The notes beneath the pieces are model-generated. The model was not told the origin of the DNA. It worked only from the letters and a program-made list of their open reading frames with translations, and did no database searches. Below, in pieces: positions 18,030 through 26,187 of a stretch of DNA of 64,000 bases. A program made the position numbers and the translations under genes. The stretch comes from JABDGM01 sp963738665 (GTDB taxonomy: Bacteria; Planctomycetota; Planctomycetia; Pirellulales; Lacipirellulaceae). The stretch covers positions 1,103,897 through 1,167,896 of the forward strand of contig CAVTXL010000002.1 in assembly GCA_963738665.1 (NCBI GenBank), in the 5' to 3' direction. Numbering within the stretch: the stretch's first letter is position 1; each line of letters begins with the position of its first letter.

Positions 18030-18129
18030 CCGGCCTCGGTAAAAACCGCCGGGCCACGATCCAGTTCGCCACCGCCGGCCAAAAGAAAATCATCCTGGCC
18101 CACAGCACGGTCCGGCCGGCCGCTCATTA
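18030..18129 (+). pseudogene. Displaced 3' end of the pcrA gene (direct repeat copy 2)
   Basis: 91 bp at 98% identity to the pcrA end. It translates GLGKNRRATIQFATAGQKK then ILAHSTVRPAAH and a TAG stop at 18127-18129. It has no start codon or upstream helicase sequence, so it cannot be expressed as a protein. It marks either the ancestral gene end pushed downstream by an insertion or one arm of a tandem duplication. Confidence 0.85.
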
Positions 18130-18269
18130 GAAACGCTAAATCCGCGGAAAAACCGATCATTCGGGCTTTCCCCGCCACTGCGACGCTAGCATTTTGCCCG
18201 TCGCGGGCTAGACTCTAGGCGCAGGCAGTGATGCACAGAATTCCACACCCCGCGCTGAGGAGCCCTCCC

Positions 18270-18848
18270 ATGTCCGCCGATTCCCTGTCTCCCGTCGCCG
18301 CGTTCCGCCACGAACTCGAATCTCTCCGCGACCAATGGTGGTGTTTTCTCATCCTGGGCATTGCCCTGGTGCTGCTCGGGGCGACGGCCATTGGGTCGTC
18401 GTTCGCCGCGGGCGTGGTCGCGGTGGCCATGTTCGGTTTCCTGCTGCTGGCTGGCGGCGTAATTCAAATCATCAGCTCGTTTTGGGCCGGCAAGTGGAGC
18501 GGCATGGTCGTGCACCTCTTGGTTGGCGTGTTGTACTGCGTAGTCGGCCTCATGATCGTCGACGCGCCGGTTGAGAATCTGCTGCTGCTGACGAAGCTGA
18601 TCGCTATCTTCCTGATCGTCAGCGGCATTTTCCGCATCGTGGTTGCGCTGGTCCAGCGTTTTCCCGAGTGGGGCTGGGTGCTGCTCAACGGCGGCATCAC
18701 GCTGCTCTTGGGTCTCTTGATCAACCGCCAATGGCCGGCCTCGGCCACTTGGGTAATCGGCCTGTTCGTGGGGATCGAAATGATTTTCAACGGCTGGGCC
18801 TGGATCATGCTCGCCCTCGGCCTGCGGCGGATCGGCAAGACGGCGTAG
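18270..18848 (+). CDS. hdeD: HdeD-family (DUF308) acid-resistance membrane protein
   Basis: A 192-residue integral membrane protein. The ATG at 18270 is chosen because TGAGGAG (18256-18262) precedes it at a suitable distance. Six hydrophobic segments are visible, e.g. WWCFLILGIALVLLGATAIG, VAVAMFGFLLLAGGVIQII, LLVGVLYCVVGLMIV, LLTKLIAIFLIVSGIFRIV, WVLLNGGITLLLGLLI and TWVIGLFVGIEMIFNGWAWI, matching the repeated two-helix unit of DUF308. HdeD protects E. coli against acid at high cell density; elsewhere the function is not established. Monocistronic. Confidence 0.88.
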   Translation: MSADSLSPVAAFRHELESLRDQWWCFLILGIALVLLGATAIGSSFAAGVVAVAMFGFLLLAGGVIQIISSFWAGKWSGMVVHLLVGVLYCVVGLMIVDAPVENLLLLTKLIAIFLIVSGIFRIVVALVQRFPEWGWVLLNGGITLLLGLLINRQWPASATWVIGLFVGIEMIFNGWAWIMLALGLRRIGKTA

Positions 18849-19305
18849 CCGACTGCCTCGATCGAGCCAGCCCCGATGCAGCTCCGGCGGTGACGTTCCG
18901 GCGGATTCAACTGGCACGTTCGTCCACAGCTCCTCTTATGACCTGTTGGCGTCCTGTTGGCGGCGACGATCTGACGCAAGCCAAGCGCAATCCGACCTCT
19001 CCGATTCGCGACAATCGGCAGATTCTACTCAAGACTCAAAGCAGAATCTGGCCGCTGATTGAATGTCAGCTCTGCTTTTCCAGCCTATTTTGCCCGCCAT
19101 AAACGGCTTCGGCCATGTTCGGCCATCGGTCGATACAAATTGCTGGTCTCAGGTTAAGCCGCCGACCAATTGCCACGCTTGCATCCTTAGCGGGCGCAGT
19201 CTAAAATGCTGGCTCCCCTGAGGCTTGCGTCGCGCCGTCCTCCCTCGCGCGAGGTTCCGCGCTCACCCTGTAATTCCAGCCGCCAACCCGGTGGGGGTTT
19301 CCCAG
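18849..19305. other. Intergenic stretch, no gene seen
   Basis: These 457 bp lie between hdeD and the DUF1592 gene on the same strand. The part 19040-19200 is less GC-rich and probably carries the promoter for the DUF1592/DUF1552 pair. An open frame continues upstream of 19306 to 19225, but it does not look like signal-peptide or protein sequence. Confidence 0.4.
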
Positions 19306-22236
19306 ATGCGGTACGCGTCCCTGACGCCTTGCTCTGTCCTGCTGGCCCTCTTTGTCAGCCCCGCACTTTTGTTTGCTCAAAGCCAAGAAGTCGCATCGAC
19401 GGCCAACCCGTCGACACAGCCGCGCGCCGCCCAGCACTACTCGGAAGACGTCAAGCCGCTGCTTACAACCTATTGCTACGAATGCCACGGTAACGGCTCG
19501 AGCGAAGGCAATCGGGCCTTCGACGAGTTGGAGGCCAAGGGGCAATTGTTCGGCGATCAAAAGCTCTGGTCGCTCGTCCTGAAGAATTTGCGCACCGGGG
19601 TCATGCCACCAGAAGGCAATGAACGGCCCTCGGCCGCGCAAATCGCCAAAATCGCCGGCTGGGTCAACCGCGACGTGTTTCAGATCGACCCGGCCCATCC
19701 CGATCCGGGCCGCATCGTGCTGCGGCGGTTGAACCGCGTTGAATATCAAAACACGATTCGCGATCTGTTGGGCTACGACTACGACGTCCTGCTCCACTTT
19801 CCGCCGGACGACACCGGCTACGGCTTTGATACGATCGGCGAAGTCCTGACCGTTTCGCCCATGCTGACCGAAAAGTACCTGCAGGCGGCCGAGAGCATTG
19901 TCGACGCCGCCGTGCCCCAAGCCTCGCGGCAGCCGGCCCAGACAGATTTTCGCGGCCGAGACTTTGTCAATGTGGCCGGGGAAGTACCCGCCGAAGAACC
20001 ACAGCAGGAGATGCCCGCTCGAGGCGGCCGCGGCGCACGCGGAGGCCGCGGCAACGCCCGCACCGGCCCCCTCACCGGCCAGGAGGTCCGTTTCGAAGAC
20101 ACAGCCGATCTCGAGGCGACCTACAAAGCACCCCGCGACGGCCACTACGATCTCGACATGGAGCTCCGCGTCGACGGACAATTCGAATACAATCCGCTCC
20201 GGTCGCACGTCCGTTTCTTTTTCGACGGCGAGGAGCTTGTCGACCGCATCTTTGATTATCGCGACGGCGAGTCGTACTTCTACCATTTTGCCAAAGAGCT
20301 GCCGGCCGGCGACCACAAAATGCGGTTCGAAGTCCGCCCGCTCGAGCCGGCGCCCGATTCGCCGGTCGGCCGGCCCGACGTATTTATCCGCTTTAAGGTG
20401 ATCAACGTTCGCATGAGCGGCCCGACCGAGCGCGATCAATGGGTCAAGCCGCCCAATTTCGATCGCATTTACTCTCGAGAACTGCCGCCGGAGTCGGACG
20501 ACGAGCGATTTGCATACGCCAAGGAAGTGCTCGGCAAATTCGCCACGCGGGCCTTCCGCCGCCCCGTAAACGACCGTACGGTCGAGCTGCTCGCCCAAGT
20601 CGCCGCCACCGAGTATCACAAGCCGGAAAAGACCTTCGAACAAGGGATCGCCCGGGCGATGATTGCGATTCTCGCCTCGCCCCGCTTCCTCTATCGCGTG
20701 GAAGAATTGGCCGATACTCCGGCCACGACGTCGGCATCCCAGCCGGCCGACGACGCGGCCGGTTCGGCCGCAGCCGACCCGTTTCCGCTGATTGACGACT
20801 ATGCCCTAGCCTCGCGTCTGTCCTATTTCCTTTGGTCGACGATGCCGGACGACAAACTGTTTGAACTCGCTGCCAAGGGCGAGTTGCGGGCCCATCTCGA
20901 CGAGCAAATCGACCGCATGATCGCCGACCCCCGTAGCAAGAATTTTGTCGACAACTTCGCCGGCCAGTGGCTCCGCGCCCGCGACGTGGCCCACGTCCGT
21001 ATCGATGCAGCGGCCGTCGCCAATGGCGATCTGCCGCCCAGCGAAGTGCCCGAAACTCCGGCGTTTCCCCGGCAATTCAACCTGGCCCAAAACGCCGACC
21101 CAGCCCAAAACCAGGCCGGCAACCAGGATGCGGCTCAGGTTCAGGACCAAGTCCAACCAGGTCCAGCCCTGGCAGCAAACCAGGAGCCAGCCCAGGGCCC
21201 CGCCCAAACTGCCGGCACCGACGCAGTCCTCGACGCCGCCCGGGTGGCAGCCCAAGCGGCACCCCAGGCCGATGCCGGCAATCGCGCCGGCAGGCGCGGT
21301 CGCGGCGCCGGCCAACTCGCCCAGAATGGCCGTGGTCGCGGCCGCGGCCGTGGTCGCGGCCAAGGTCTTGGCTTCCGCCGCGGTGGGCCGACCTTCGACG
21401 CCGATCTTCGCAACGCGATGCAGCAGGAAACCGAGATGCAGTTCGACTACATCCTGCACAGCGACCGCAGCCTGCTCGAACTACTCGATTGCGATTACGC
21501 ATTTCTCAACCAGAAACTGGCAGAACATTACAAAATCGACGGCGTGACCGGCCCGGAGATGCGGCTGGTGAAGCTGCCCCCCGACAGCCCCCGCGGCGGC
21601 GTGCTTACGCAGGGCACGATGCTGACGATCACCTCGAACCCCGACCGCACGTCGCCCGTGAAGCGCGGCCTGTTCATTCTCGATAACATCCTGGGTACGC
21701 CGCCGCCTCCGCCGCCGCCGAACGTGCCCGACTTGAATGATTCAAATGACAAATTCAAAGGCAAAACGCCGACGCTCCGCCAAGTGCTCGAGGCACATCG
21801 AGAGCAGGCGCGATGCGCGAATTGTCATGCCCGCATGGACCCGCTCGGCCTGGCTCTCGAGAACTTCAACGCCATGGGCGTCTGGCGCGACAAAGAAAAG
21901 GGCGAGCCGATCAATCCAGCCGGCCGGTTGATCAGCGGGGAATCGTTCGAAAACATTAAGGAGATGAAGCGGGTCCTGAAGGAGAACAAGAAGCGCGACT
22001 TCTATTACTGCGTCACCGAGAAATTGATGACCTACGCCTTGGGCCGCGGGGTTGAATACACCGACTCCCAGACGGTCGACCAGATCGTCGATGAGTTGGA
22101 CAAACAGGACGGTAAGTTCTCCGTTCTGCTGAAGGGACTGCTAAAATCACCGCAATTTGAGCGGCAACGCCGGCCGAACTTGCCCGCCGTGGCCGCCAAC
22201 CCCGTGCCCGCATCGGCCGAACCGCCACAACCTTAA
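19306..22236 (+). CDS. Planctomycete multi-domain cytochrome (DUF1587/1592/1595/1588/1585)
   Basis: A 976-residue secreted protein. Start MRYASLTPCSVLLALFVSP with signal peptide ending FAQ. Domains in order: a c-type heme region YCYECHGNGSSEG (CxxCH), then MPPEGNERPSAAQIAKIAGW; DUF1587 RRLNRVEYQNTIRDLLGYD; carbohydrate-binding-like insert; DUF1595 FATRAFRRPVNDRTVELLA; DUF1592 DDYALASRLSYFLWSTMPDD and FVDNFAGQWL; DUF1588 PRGGVLTQGTMLTITSNPDR with CANCHARMDPLGLALENFNA (second CxxCH); DUF1585 near the C-terminus. Residues about 585-700 are an unusual Ala/Gln/Asn- then Arg/Gly-rich insert. It is followed 13 bp later by its usual partner, a DUF1552 protein. Proposed roles are periplasmic redox and polymer degradation, not proven. 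Confidence 0.92.
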   Translation: MRYASLTPCSVLLALFVSPALLFAQSQEVASTANPSTQPRAAQHYSEDVKPLLTTYCYECHGNGSSEGNRAFDELEAKGQLFGDQKLWSLVLKNLRTGVMPPEGNERPSAAQIAKIAGWVNRDVFQIDPAHPDPGRIVLRRLNRVEYQNTIRDLLGYDYDVLLHFPPDDTGYGFDTIGEVLTVSPMLTEKYLQAAESIVDAAVPQASRQPAQTDFRGRDFVNVAGEVPAEEPQQEMPARGGRGARGGRGNARTGPLTGQEVRFEDTADLEATYKAPRDGHYDLDMELRVDGQFEYNPLRSHVRFFFDGEELVDRIFDYRDGESYFYHFAKELPAGDHKMRFEVRPLEPAPDSPVGRPDVFIRFKVINVRMSGPTERDQWVKPPNFDRIYSRELPPESDDERFAYAKEVLGKFATRAFRRPVNDRTVELLAQVAATEYHKPEKTFEQGIARAMIAILASPRFLYRVEELADTPATTSASQPADDAAGSAAADPFPLIDDYALASRLSYFLWSTMPDDKLFELAAKGELRAHLDEQIDRMIADPRSKNFVDNFAGQWLRARDVAHVRIDAAAVANGDLPPSEVPETPAFPRQFNLAQNADPAQNQAGNQDAAQVQDQVQPGPALAANQEPAQGPAQTAGTDAVLDAARVAAQAAPQADAGNRAGRRGRGAGQLAQNGRGRGRGRGRGQGLGFRRGGPTFDADLRNAMQQETEMQFDYILHSDRSLLELLDCDYAFLNQKLAEHYKIDGVTGPEMRLVKLPPDSPRGGVLTQGTMLTITSNPDRTSPVKRGLFILDNILGTPPPPPPPNVPDLNDSNDKFKGKTPTLRQVLEAHREQARCANCHARMDPLGLALENFNAMGVWRDKEKGEPINPAGRLISGESFENIKEMKRVLKENKKRDFYYCVTEKLMTYALGRGVEYTDSQTVDQIVDELDKQDGKFSVLLKGLLKSPQFERQRRPNLPAVAANPVPASAEPPQP

Positions 22237-22249
22237 GACGGAGACGGAC

Positions 22250-23628
22250 ATGTCCCGCTACCGCTACACCGACCCCCGCCAACAAGCCGCACGGCACGAT
22301 GCGCTCAGCCGCCGCAACTTTCTCCGCGGCCTGGGGGCGCCGCCGTGGCCTTGCCCGTGTTTCCTTCGCTGCTGCCGCGCGTTGCCCGGGCGGCCGTCGC
22401 CGAGCCGTGCGGGCCCCGCTCCGCATGGCGTATTTCATGATCCCCAATGGCGTCGTCCAGACGAATTGGTGGCCCACCGGCGGCGGCCGCGATTTTTCGC
22501 TCGCCAAAACAATGGAACCGCTCGAGCCGTTCCGCCAGCACATCCAAATCATCGCCGGCCTCGACCACGAAAACGCCACGCCCGGCCCCGATGGCGCCGG
22601 CGACCACGCCCGCGCCGGCGCGACCTATCTCACCGGCATGCGGGCCCGCAAAACGGCCGGCGCCGATATCCATTGCGGCATCTCCGTCGATCAGGTGGCC
22701 GCCCAGGCGGTCGGCCACCTGACTCGCTTCCCGTCGATCGAGCTCACCTGCGACGAAATTCACAACTCCGGCAGTTGCGACAGCGGCTATGCCTGCGCTT
22801 ATCAGTACAACCTATCCTGGTCGTCCGCGACGACGCCGCTGACGCCCGAACCCAACCCGCGGCTGGCCTTCGAGCGCCTCTTCGGCACCGGCGAGCACGG
22901 CGAGCGAACGGCCGCTCTCGCCCGCGTTCGCGACACTCAGAAATCGGTGCTCGACTTCGTGCTCGATGACTGCGCGTTCGCTCGAGAACCAGCTCGGCGC
23001 AGGCGATCGCCGCAAATTGGACGAATACTTGACCGGCATCCGCGCAGTCGAGCGTCGAATTCACGATGCGGCTTCGATCCCCGACCCGGTCTACCCCACT
23101 CCGCCCGGCGCCCCGGAAGAAGTCGGCCAGCGGTGGGACCTGATGTACGACCTGATGCTGCTGGCCTTTCAGACCGATCAGACCCGCATCGCCACGCTGC
23201 TGTTGGCCAACGACGGCAGCAACATTCCCTACCCGCAACTCGACATCAAAGAAGGCCACCACTGGCTGACGCACAACCTGCGCGTGCAGGACATGCTCGA
23301 AAAAACCAAGCTGATCGAGCAGTACTACATGCAGCATTTCGCCGGCTTCATCAAAAAGCTGGCTGAAACCGAGGACAGCGACGGCCGGCCCATGATCGAA
23401 AACGTGATGATGCTTTACGGCGCCGCCATTGCCGACGGCAATCGTCATACGCACCGCAACCTGCCGGCCCTGCTCGTCGGCGGCGGAGGCGGCAAGCTCA
23501 ACCCGGGCCGCTATGTCGAGGCCCCCCAAGGCACGCCAATGTCGAACTTGTTCGTCACGATGCTCGATCGCATGGACATCCATGTCGACCGCTTCGGCGA
23601 CTCCAGCGGCCGGTTTGACGATATCTAA
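22250..23628 (+). CDS. DUF1552 Tat-exported protein, three frameshifts
   Basis: The usual partner of DUF1592 cytochromes. Start MSRYRYTDPRQQAARHD, then the twin-arginine signal LSRRNFLRGLGA. The frame slips near 22345, so that the hydrophobic h-region AVALPVFPSLLPRVARAA is in the next frame, again near 22415 before LRMAYFMIPNGVVQTNWWP, and again near 22970 before LENQLGAGDRRKLDEYL. Conserved DUF1552 segments are AGLDHENATPGPDGAGDHAR, ATYLTGMRARKTAGADI, SIELTCDEIHNSGSC, FERLFG, RWDLMYDLMLLAFQTDQTR, EGHHWLTHN and DGNRHTHRNLPALLVGG. About 459 residues. Translation is probably coupled to the upstream gene. The multiple slips look like assembly indels. Confidence 0.88.
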
Positions 23629-23994
23629 GTTGAGCCCCGCCTTGGCCTATATCAGAAGGACGGACAACCCTGCCCGTCCCGCCGCTGGCCGTTTGCCATC
23701 CGCCCGTCCCGCCGGCCGTCGGCTGGCCTGGCTGACATGTCTTCAGCCGGTGACCGTTTCCACCGGTCCGCCTCCATTCCGAGGGCAAGAAGCTGCTCCG
23801 CCCCGGAGTCAACGGCCCGGCGGGACCAATCGGCTTCAAGCCCCTGTCCCCCCACCGCCGCGCGTTTGTCATAACCTCAACAGCCTGCCAGGGTTGCGCT
23901 AGTATTGGGACGCACTCGACGTCGCTGACAAGACAGGATATATGAAGCGAGAAGAAAAAATGGGACGAATGTAAATGTAATTTGCACAAAAACG
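23629..23994. other. Intergenic stretch, no gene seen
   Basis: GC-rich first half with GGACGGACAACC...GGTCGTCC-like short inverse motifs near 23655 reminiscent of the palindrome at 55.8 kb, then an AT-richer part (23930-23990) leading into a promoter. No protein-like frame. Confidence 0.4.
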
Positions 23995-24023
23995 TTGACT
24001 GACCGGGCAGCTCCAGGCATAAT
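23995..24023 (+). promoter_or_regulatory. Sigma-70-like promoter before PEP-CTERM gene
   Basis: TTGACT at 23995-24000, 17-nt spacer, CATAAT at 24018-24023, located 70 bp upstream of the ATG at 24093 and embedded in a local AT-rich stretch. Spacing is ideal; the match to consensus is 5/6 and 5/6. Confidence 0.45.
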
Positions 24024-24092
24024 CGTGGGTGGCTCACGCATGGGTTCGGAGCGCAATGAGCCAATTTGCCGTTCGTGTCGGAACAGCTACAA

Positions 24093-24917
24093 ATGAAAAT
24101 GCACCTGTTGCTCGCGGCCGTGGTCCTCGCGGCCGGCATCTCGGCCGTGTCGCCCGTTCAGGCCTCCGTCCAGTTTGCGACGTCCGGCAGCCAAGTCGCT
24201 CTGTACAACGGCCCCGGCGGAAACGGCGGCATCTTCTACGTCGACGTTTATGGGGTCGCTTCCACGTTCGACGTCTTCAACACCACGTACAATGGCGCCG
24301 CGACAACGTACGATTTCCCCACCTTTTGCGTGGAAATCAGCGAGCACATCAATCTCAGCAACAGCACAACGCAGTACATTTACACGGTCGCCAATGACGT
24401 CCCAATAACTTTTACCACGTCCGCCAGCAATAAAACCCTCGGCTCATTCGCCGCTTGGTTGTACACCAAGTTCCTCGAGCCCGTGCTGACGGGCGGGGCC
24501 GGGCTGACGGGGCTAACGGGTTTCAGCAGTTGGGATTCCGGCGACGCCAACGCCGTTCAGTACGGCATTTGGAAAAGCATGGGCTGGGATACGACTCAAA
24601 TTCTCAACAACCTCGGTTCCTACGACGGCACGTTCCTCACCAGTCTGATGACGGCCTATTCGCTGGACATGTCGTGGACCGCCGGCCTCGGACTTGGATC
24701 GCTTGATTCCAATTGGAACAATGGAACGACCGTAGGAAACGTGCGCATCCTGAACCTGATCGGCCCGGGAGATACGACAACGCCCCGGCAAGATCAGCTA
24801 GTCTGGTCGCCGCCGCCGCCGACGCAAAACGAGCCCACCCCGGAGCCGGTCAGCGTCTTCGTTTGGTCGATGCTGACCCTTTGCGTGAGCTCGGCTGGCC
24901 GTCGCCGCCGCGGCTAA
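24093..24917 (+). CDS. PEP-CTERM secreted protein
   Basis: A 274-residue exported protein. Start MKMHLLLAAVVLAAGISAV with signal peptide ending PVQA. The body is Gly/Thr/Asn/Ser-rich and strand-forming (FYVDVYGVASTFDVFNTTYN, FPTFCVEISEHINLSNSTTQ), as in surface or extracellular-matrix proteins. The C-terminus is a PEP-CTERM sorting signal: PTPEP, a hydrophobic helix VSVFVWSMLTLCVSSAG, then RRRRG. Exosortase would cleave there. The stop overlaps that of a convergent histidine kinase fragment. Confidence 0.85.
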   Translation: MKMHLLLAAVVLAAGISAVSPVQASVQFATSGSQVALYNGPGGNGGIFYVDVYGVASTFDVFNTTYNGAATTYDFPTFCVEISEHINLSNSTTQYIYTVANDVPITFTTSASNKTLGSFAAWLYTKFLEPVLTGGAGLTGLTGFSSWDSGDANAVQYGIWKSMGWDTTQILNNLGSYDGTFLTSLMTAYSLDMSWTAGLGLGSLDSNWNNGTTVGNVRILNLIGPGDTTTPRQDQLVWSPPPPTQNEPTPEPVSVFVWSMLTLCVSSAGRRRRG

Positions 24918-25078
24918 CGTCGCCGCCCGCCGGCGACCATCTCGGGCAGCACGAGGCGAAAGGTCGTTTGCACGACCTGCTCGCTTGTGGCCTGCACTTT
25001 CCCGCAGTGGGCCTCGACCAGCTCCGTCACGATCGCCAGGCCCAGTCCGTGACTGTGCTCTTCGGGCCGATTCCCGAC
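24914..25078 (-). pseudogene. 3' fragment of a sensor histidine kinase
   Basis: Reading the minus strand to the TAG at 24914-24916 gives RPEEHSHGLGLAIVTELVEA then HCGKVQATSEQVVQTTFRLV and LPEMVAGGRRR. HGLGLAIV is the G2 box and the rest the last strands of a HATPase_c domain. The N-terminal catalytic parts (H box, N box) are absent; upstream the frame stays open but runs into the start region of the phosphotransferase gene without kinase features. It is therefore a truncated remnant of about 50 codons. Its stop overlaps the stop of the convergent PEP-CTERM gene. Confidence 0.7.
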
Positions 25079-25179
25079 TTGTGGGACGGATACTACGTCG
25101 TCCGCAGGGAGTAGATTACAATTTGTCGCTCGACTGTTGTCTTGGATCTGCCGCGAGCGAGTGCGAATGTAGTCCCAAA

Positions 25180-26184
25180 ATGCCGGACATTTGGCCAGTG
25201 CTAGGTAAGTTTCCCGCCCCCCTCCAGCGGCCCGCTGTCGCGCCGCTGGGAACCGCCGGCGGCATGAGCGGGGCGCTGTTTTGGCGGATCACGACCCCCG
25301 AGCGGGTTTTCGTCCTCCGCCGCTGGCCGCGCGAACATCCGCCCGTCGAGCGGTTGCGGTTCATCCACGCCGTTCTGCGTCACGCGTTGAATCGCAACTG
25401 CCCGTTCCTGCCCGTTCCGCAAGCGGCCACAACCGGCGAAACGTTTGTCGACTTCGCGGGCCATCTGTGGGAGCTGACGCCTTGGATGCCCGGCATTGCC
25501 GATTACGAGCTCGGGCCGAGCCCGGCCAAGCTGGCCGCCGCAATGCACGCGCTGGCTGATATTCACGCCGCCACCGCGACGTTCAACGGCCCGGTCGCGT
25601 CGCGAGCAGCCGCCGAAGCCAACGCGATCCAAAGACGAGCGTCCGTTCTTCGCGAACTGCAAGATCGCGATTTCGCGCCCATCGCCTCCGCGGTCGAGGA
25701 CTCCATTTGGCCGCAACTGGCGCCGCTTGCTCGCCAGTTCCTGAGCCAGCTACCGAAGGTGGCGCCGGCCGCTTTCGCGCGGCTCGAACCAATCACGCGA
25801 CTTGAGTGGCCGACCCAGCCCTGCCTCCGCGACATCTGGCACGATCACGTCCTCTTCACCGGCGACCGCGTGACCGGCATCGTCGATTTCGGCGCGGTCG
25901 ATTTCGACACGCCCGCCACCGACGTGGCCCGCCTCCTCGGCAGCCTCGTGGGCGACGACCAAATCGGCTGGCAGCACGGGCTCGCTGCCTACGCAGAAAA
26001 ACGGCAACTTTCTGTCGACGAAGTGCGCGCGGTCACCGCCCTCGACGCAGCCGGCACGCTGCTGGCCGGCTGCAATTGGATTCGCTGGATCTACGTCGAC
26101 AAGCGACAGTTCGACAATCCGACGCAGGTCACCTCGAGATTCGCGCGGCTCGTCGAGCGGGCGAAGAGCATCCTATCGCCATAG
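25180..26184 (+). CDS. Aminoglycoside phosphotransferase-family kinase
   Basis: A 334-residue APH/choline-kinase fold protein. The ATG at 25180 (MPDIWPVLGKFPAPLQ) is preferred over upstream open codons, which overlap the kinase remnant. N-lobe: GGMSGALFWRITTPERVFVL with the ATP-contact RRWPRE. C-lobe: catalytic loop CLRDIWHDHVLFTGDRV (Brenner-like H-D) and the metal-binding VDFGAVDFDTPATDVARLLG. Family members phosphorylate small hydroxylated substrates; the usual planctomycete copy has no known substrate, and antibiotic resistance should not be assumed. Convergent with the molybdoenzyme genes, 3 bp apart. Confidence 0.85.
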   Translation: MPDIWPVLGKFPAPLQRPAVAPLGTAGGMSGALFWRITTPERVFVLRRWPREHPPVERLRFIHAVLRHALNRNCPFLPVPQAATTGETFVDFAGHLWELTPWMPGIADYELGPSPAKLAAAMHALADIHAATATFNGPVASRAAAEANAIQRRASVLRELQDRDFAPIASAVEDSIWPQLAPLARQFLSQLPKVAPAAFARLEPITRLEWPTQPCLRDIWHDHVLFTGDRVTGIVDFGAVDFDTPATDVARLLGSLVGDDQIGWQHGLAAYAEKRQLSVDEVRAVTALDAAGTLLAGCNWIRWIYVDKRQFDNPTQVTSRFARLVERAKSILSP

Positions 26185-26187
26185 CCG

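Noticed and set aside
19201..20643. 480-codon minus-strand open frame opposite the DUF1592 gene
   Set aside because: Antisense shadow of a well-conserved gene with no signal, domain or ribosome-binding site of its own.
25180..26184. An antibiotic-resistance gene
   Set aside because: The APH fold is shared by many kinases of small metabolites, and there is no resistance context such as an integron or transposon.
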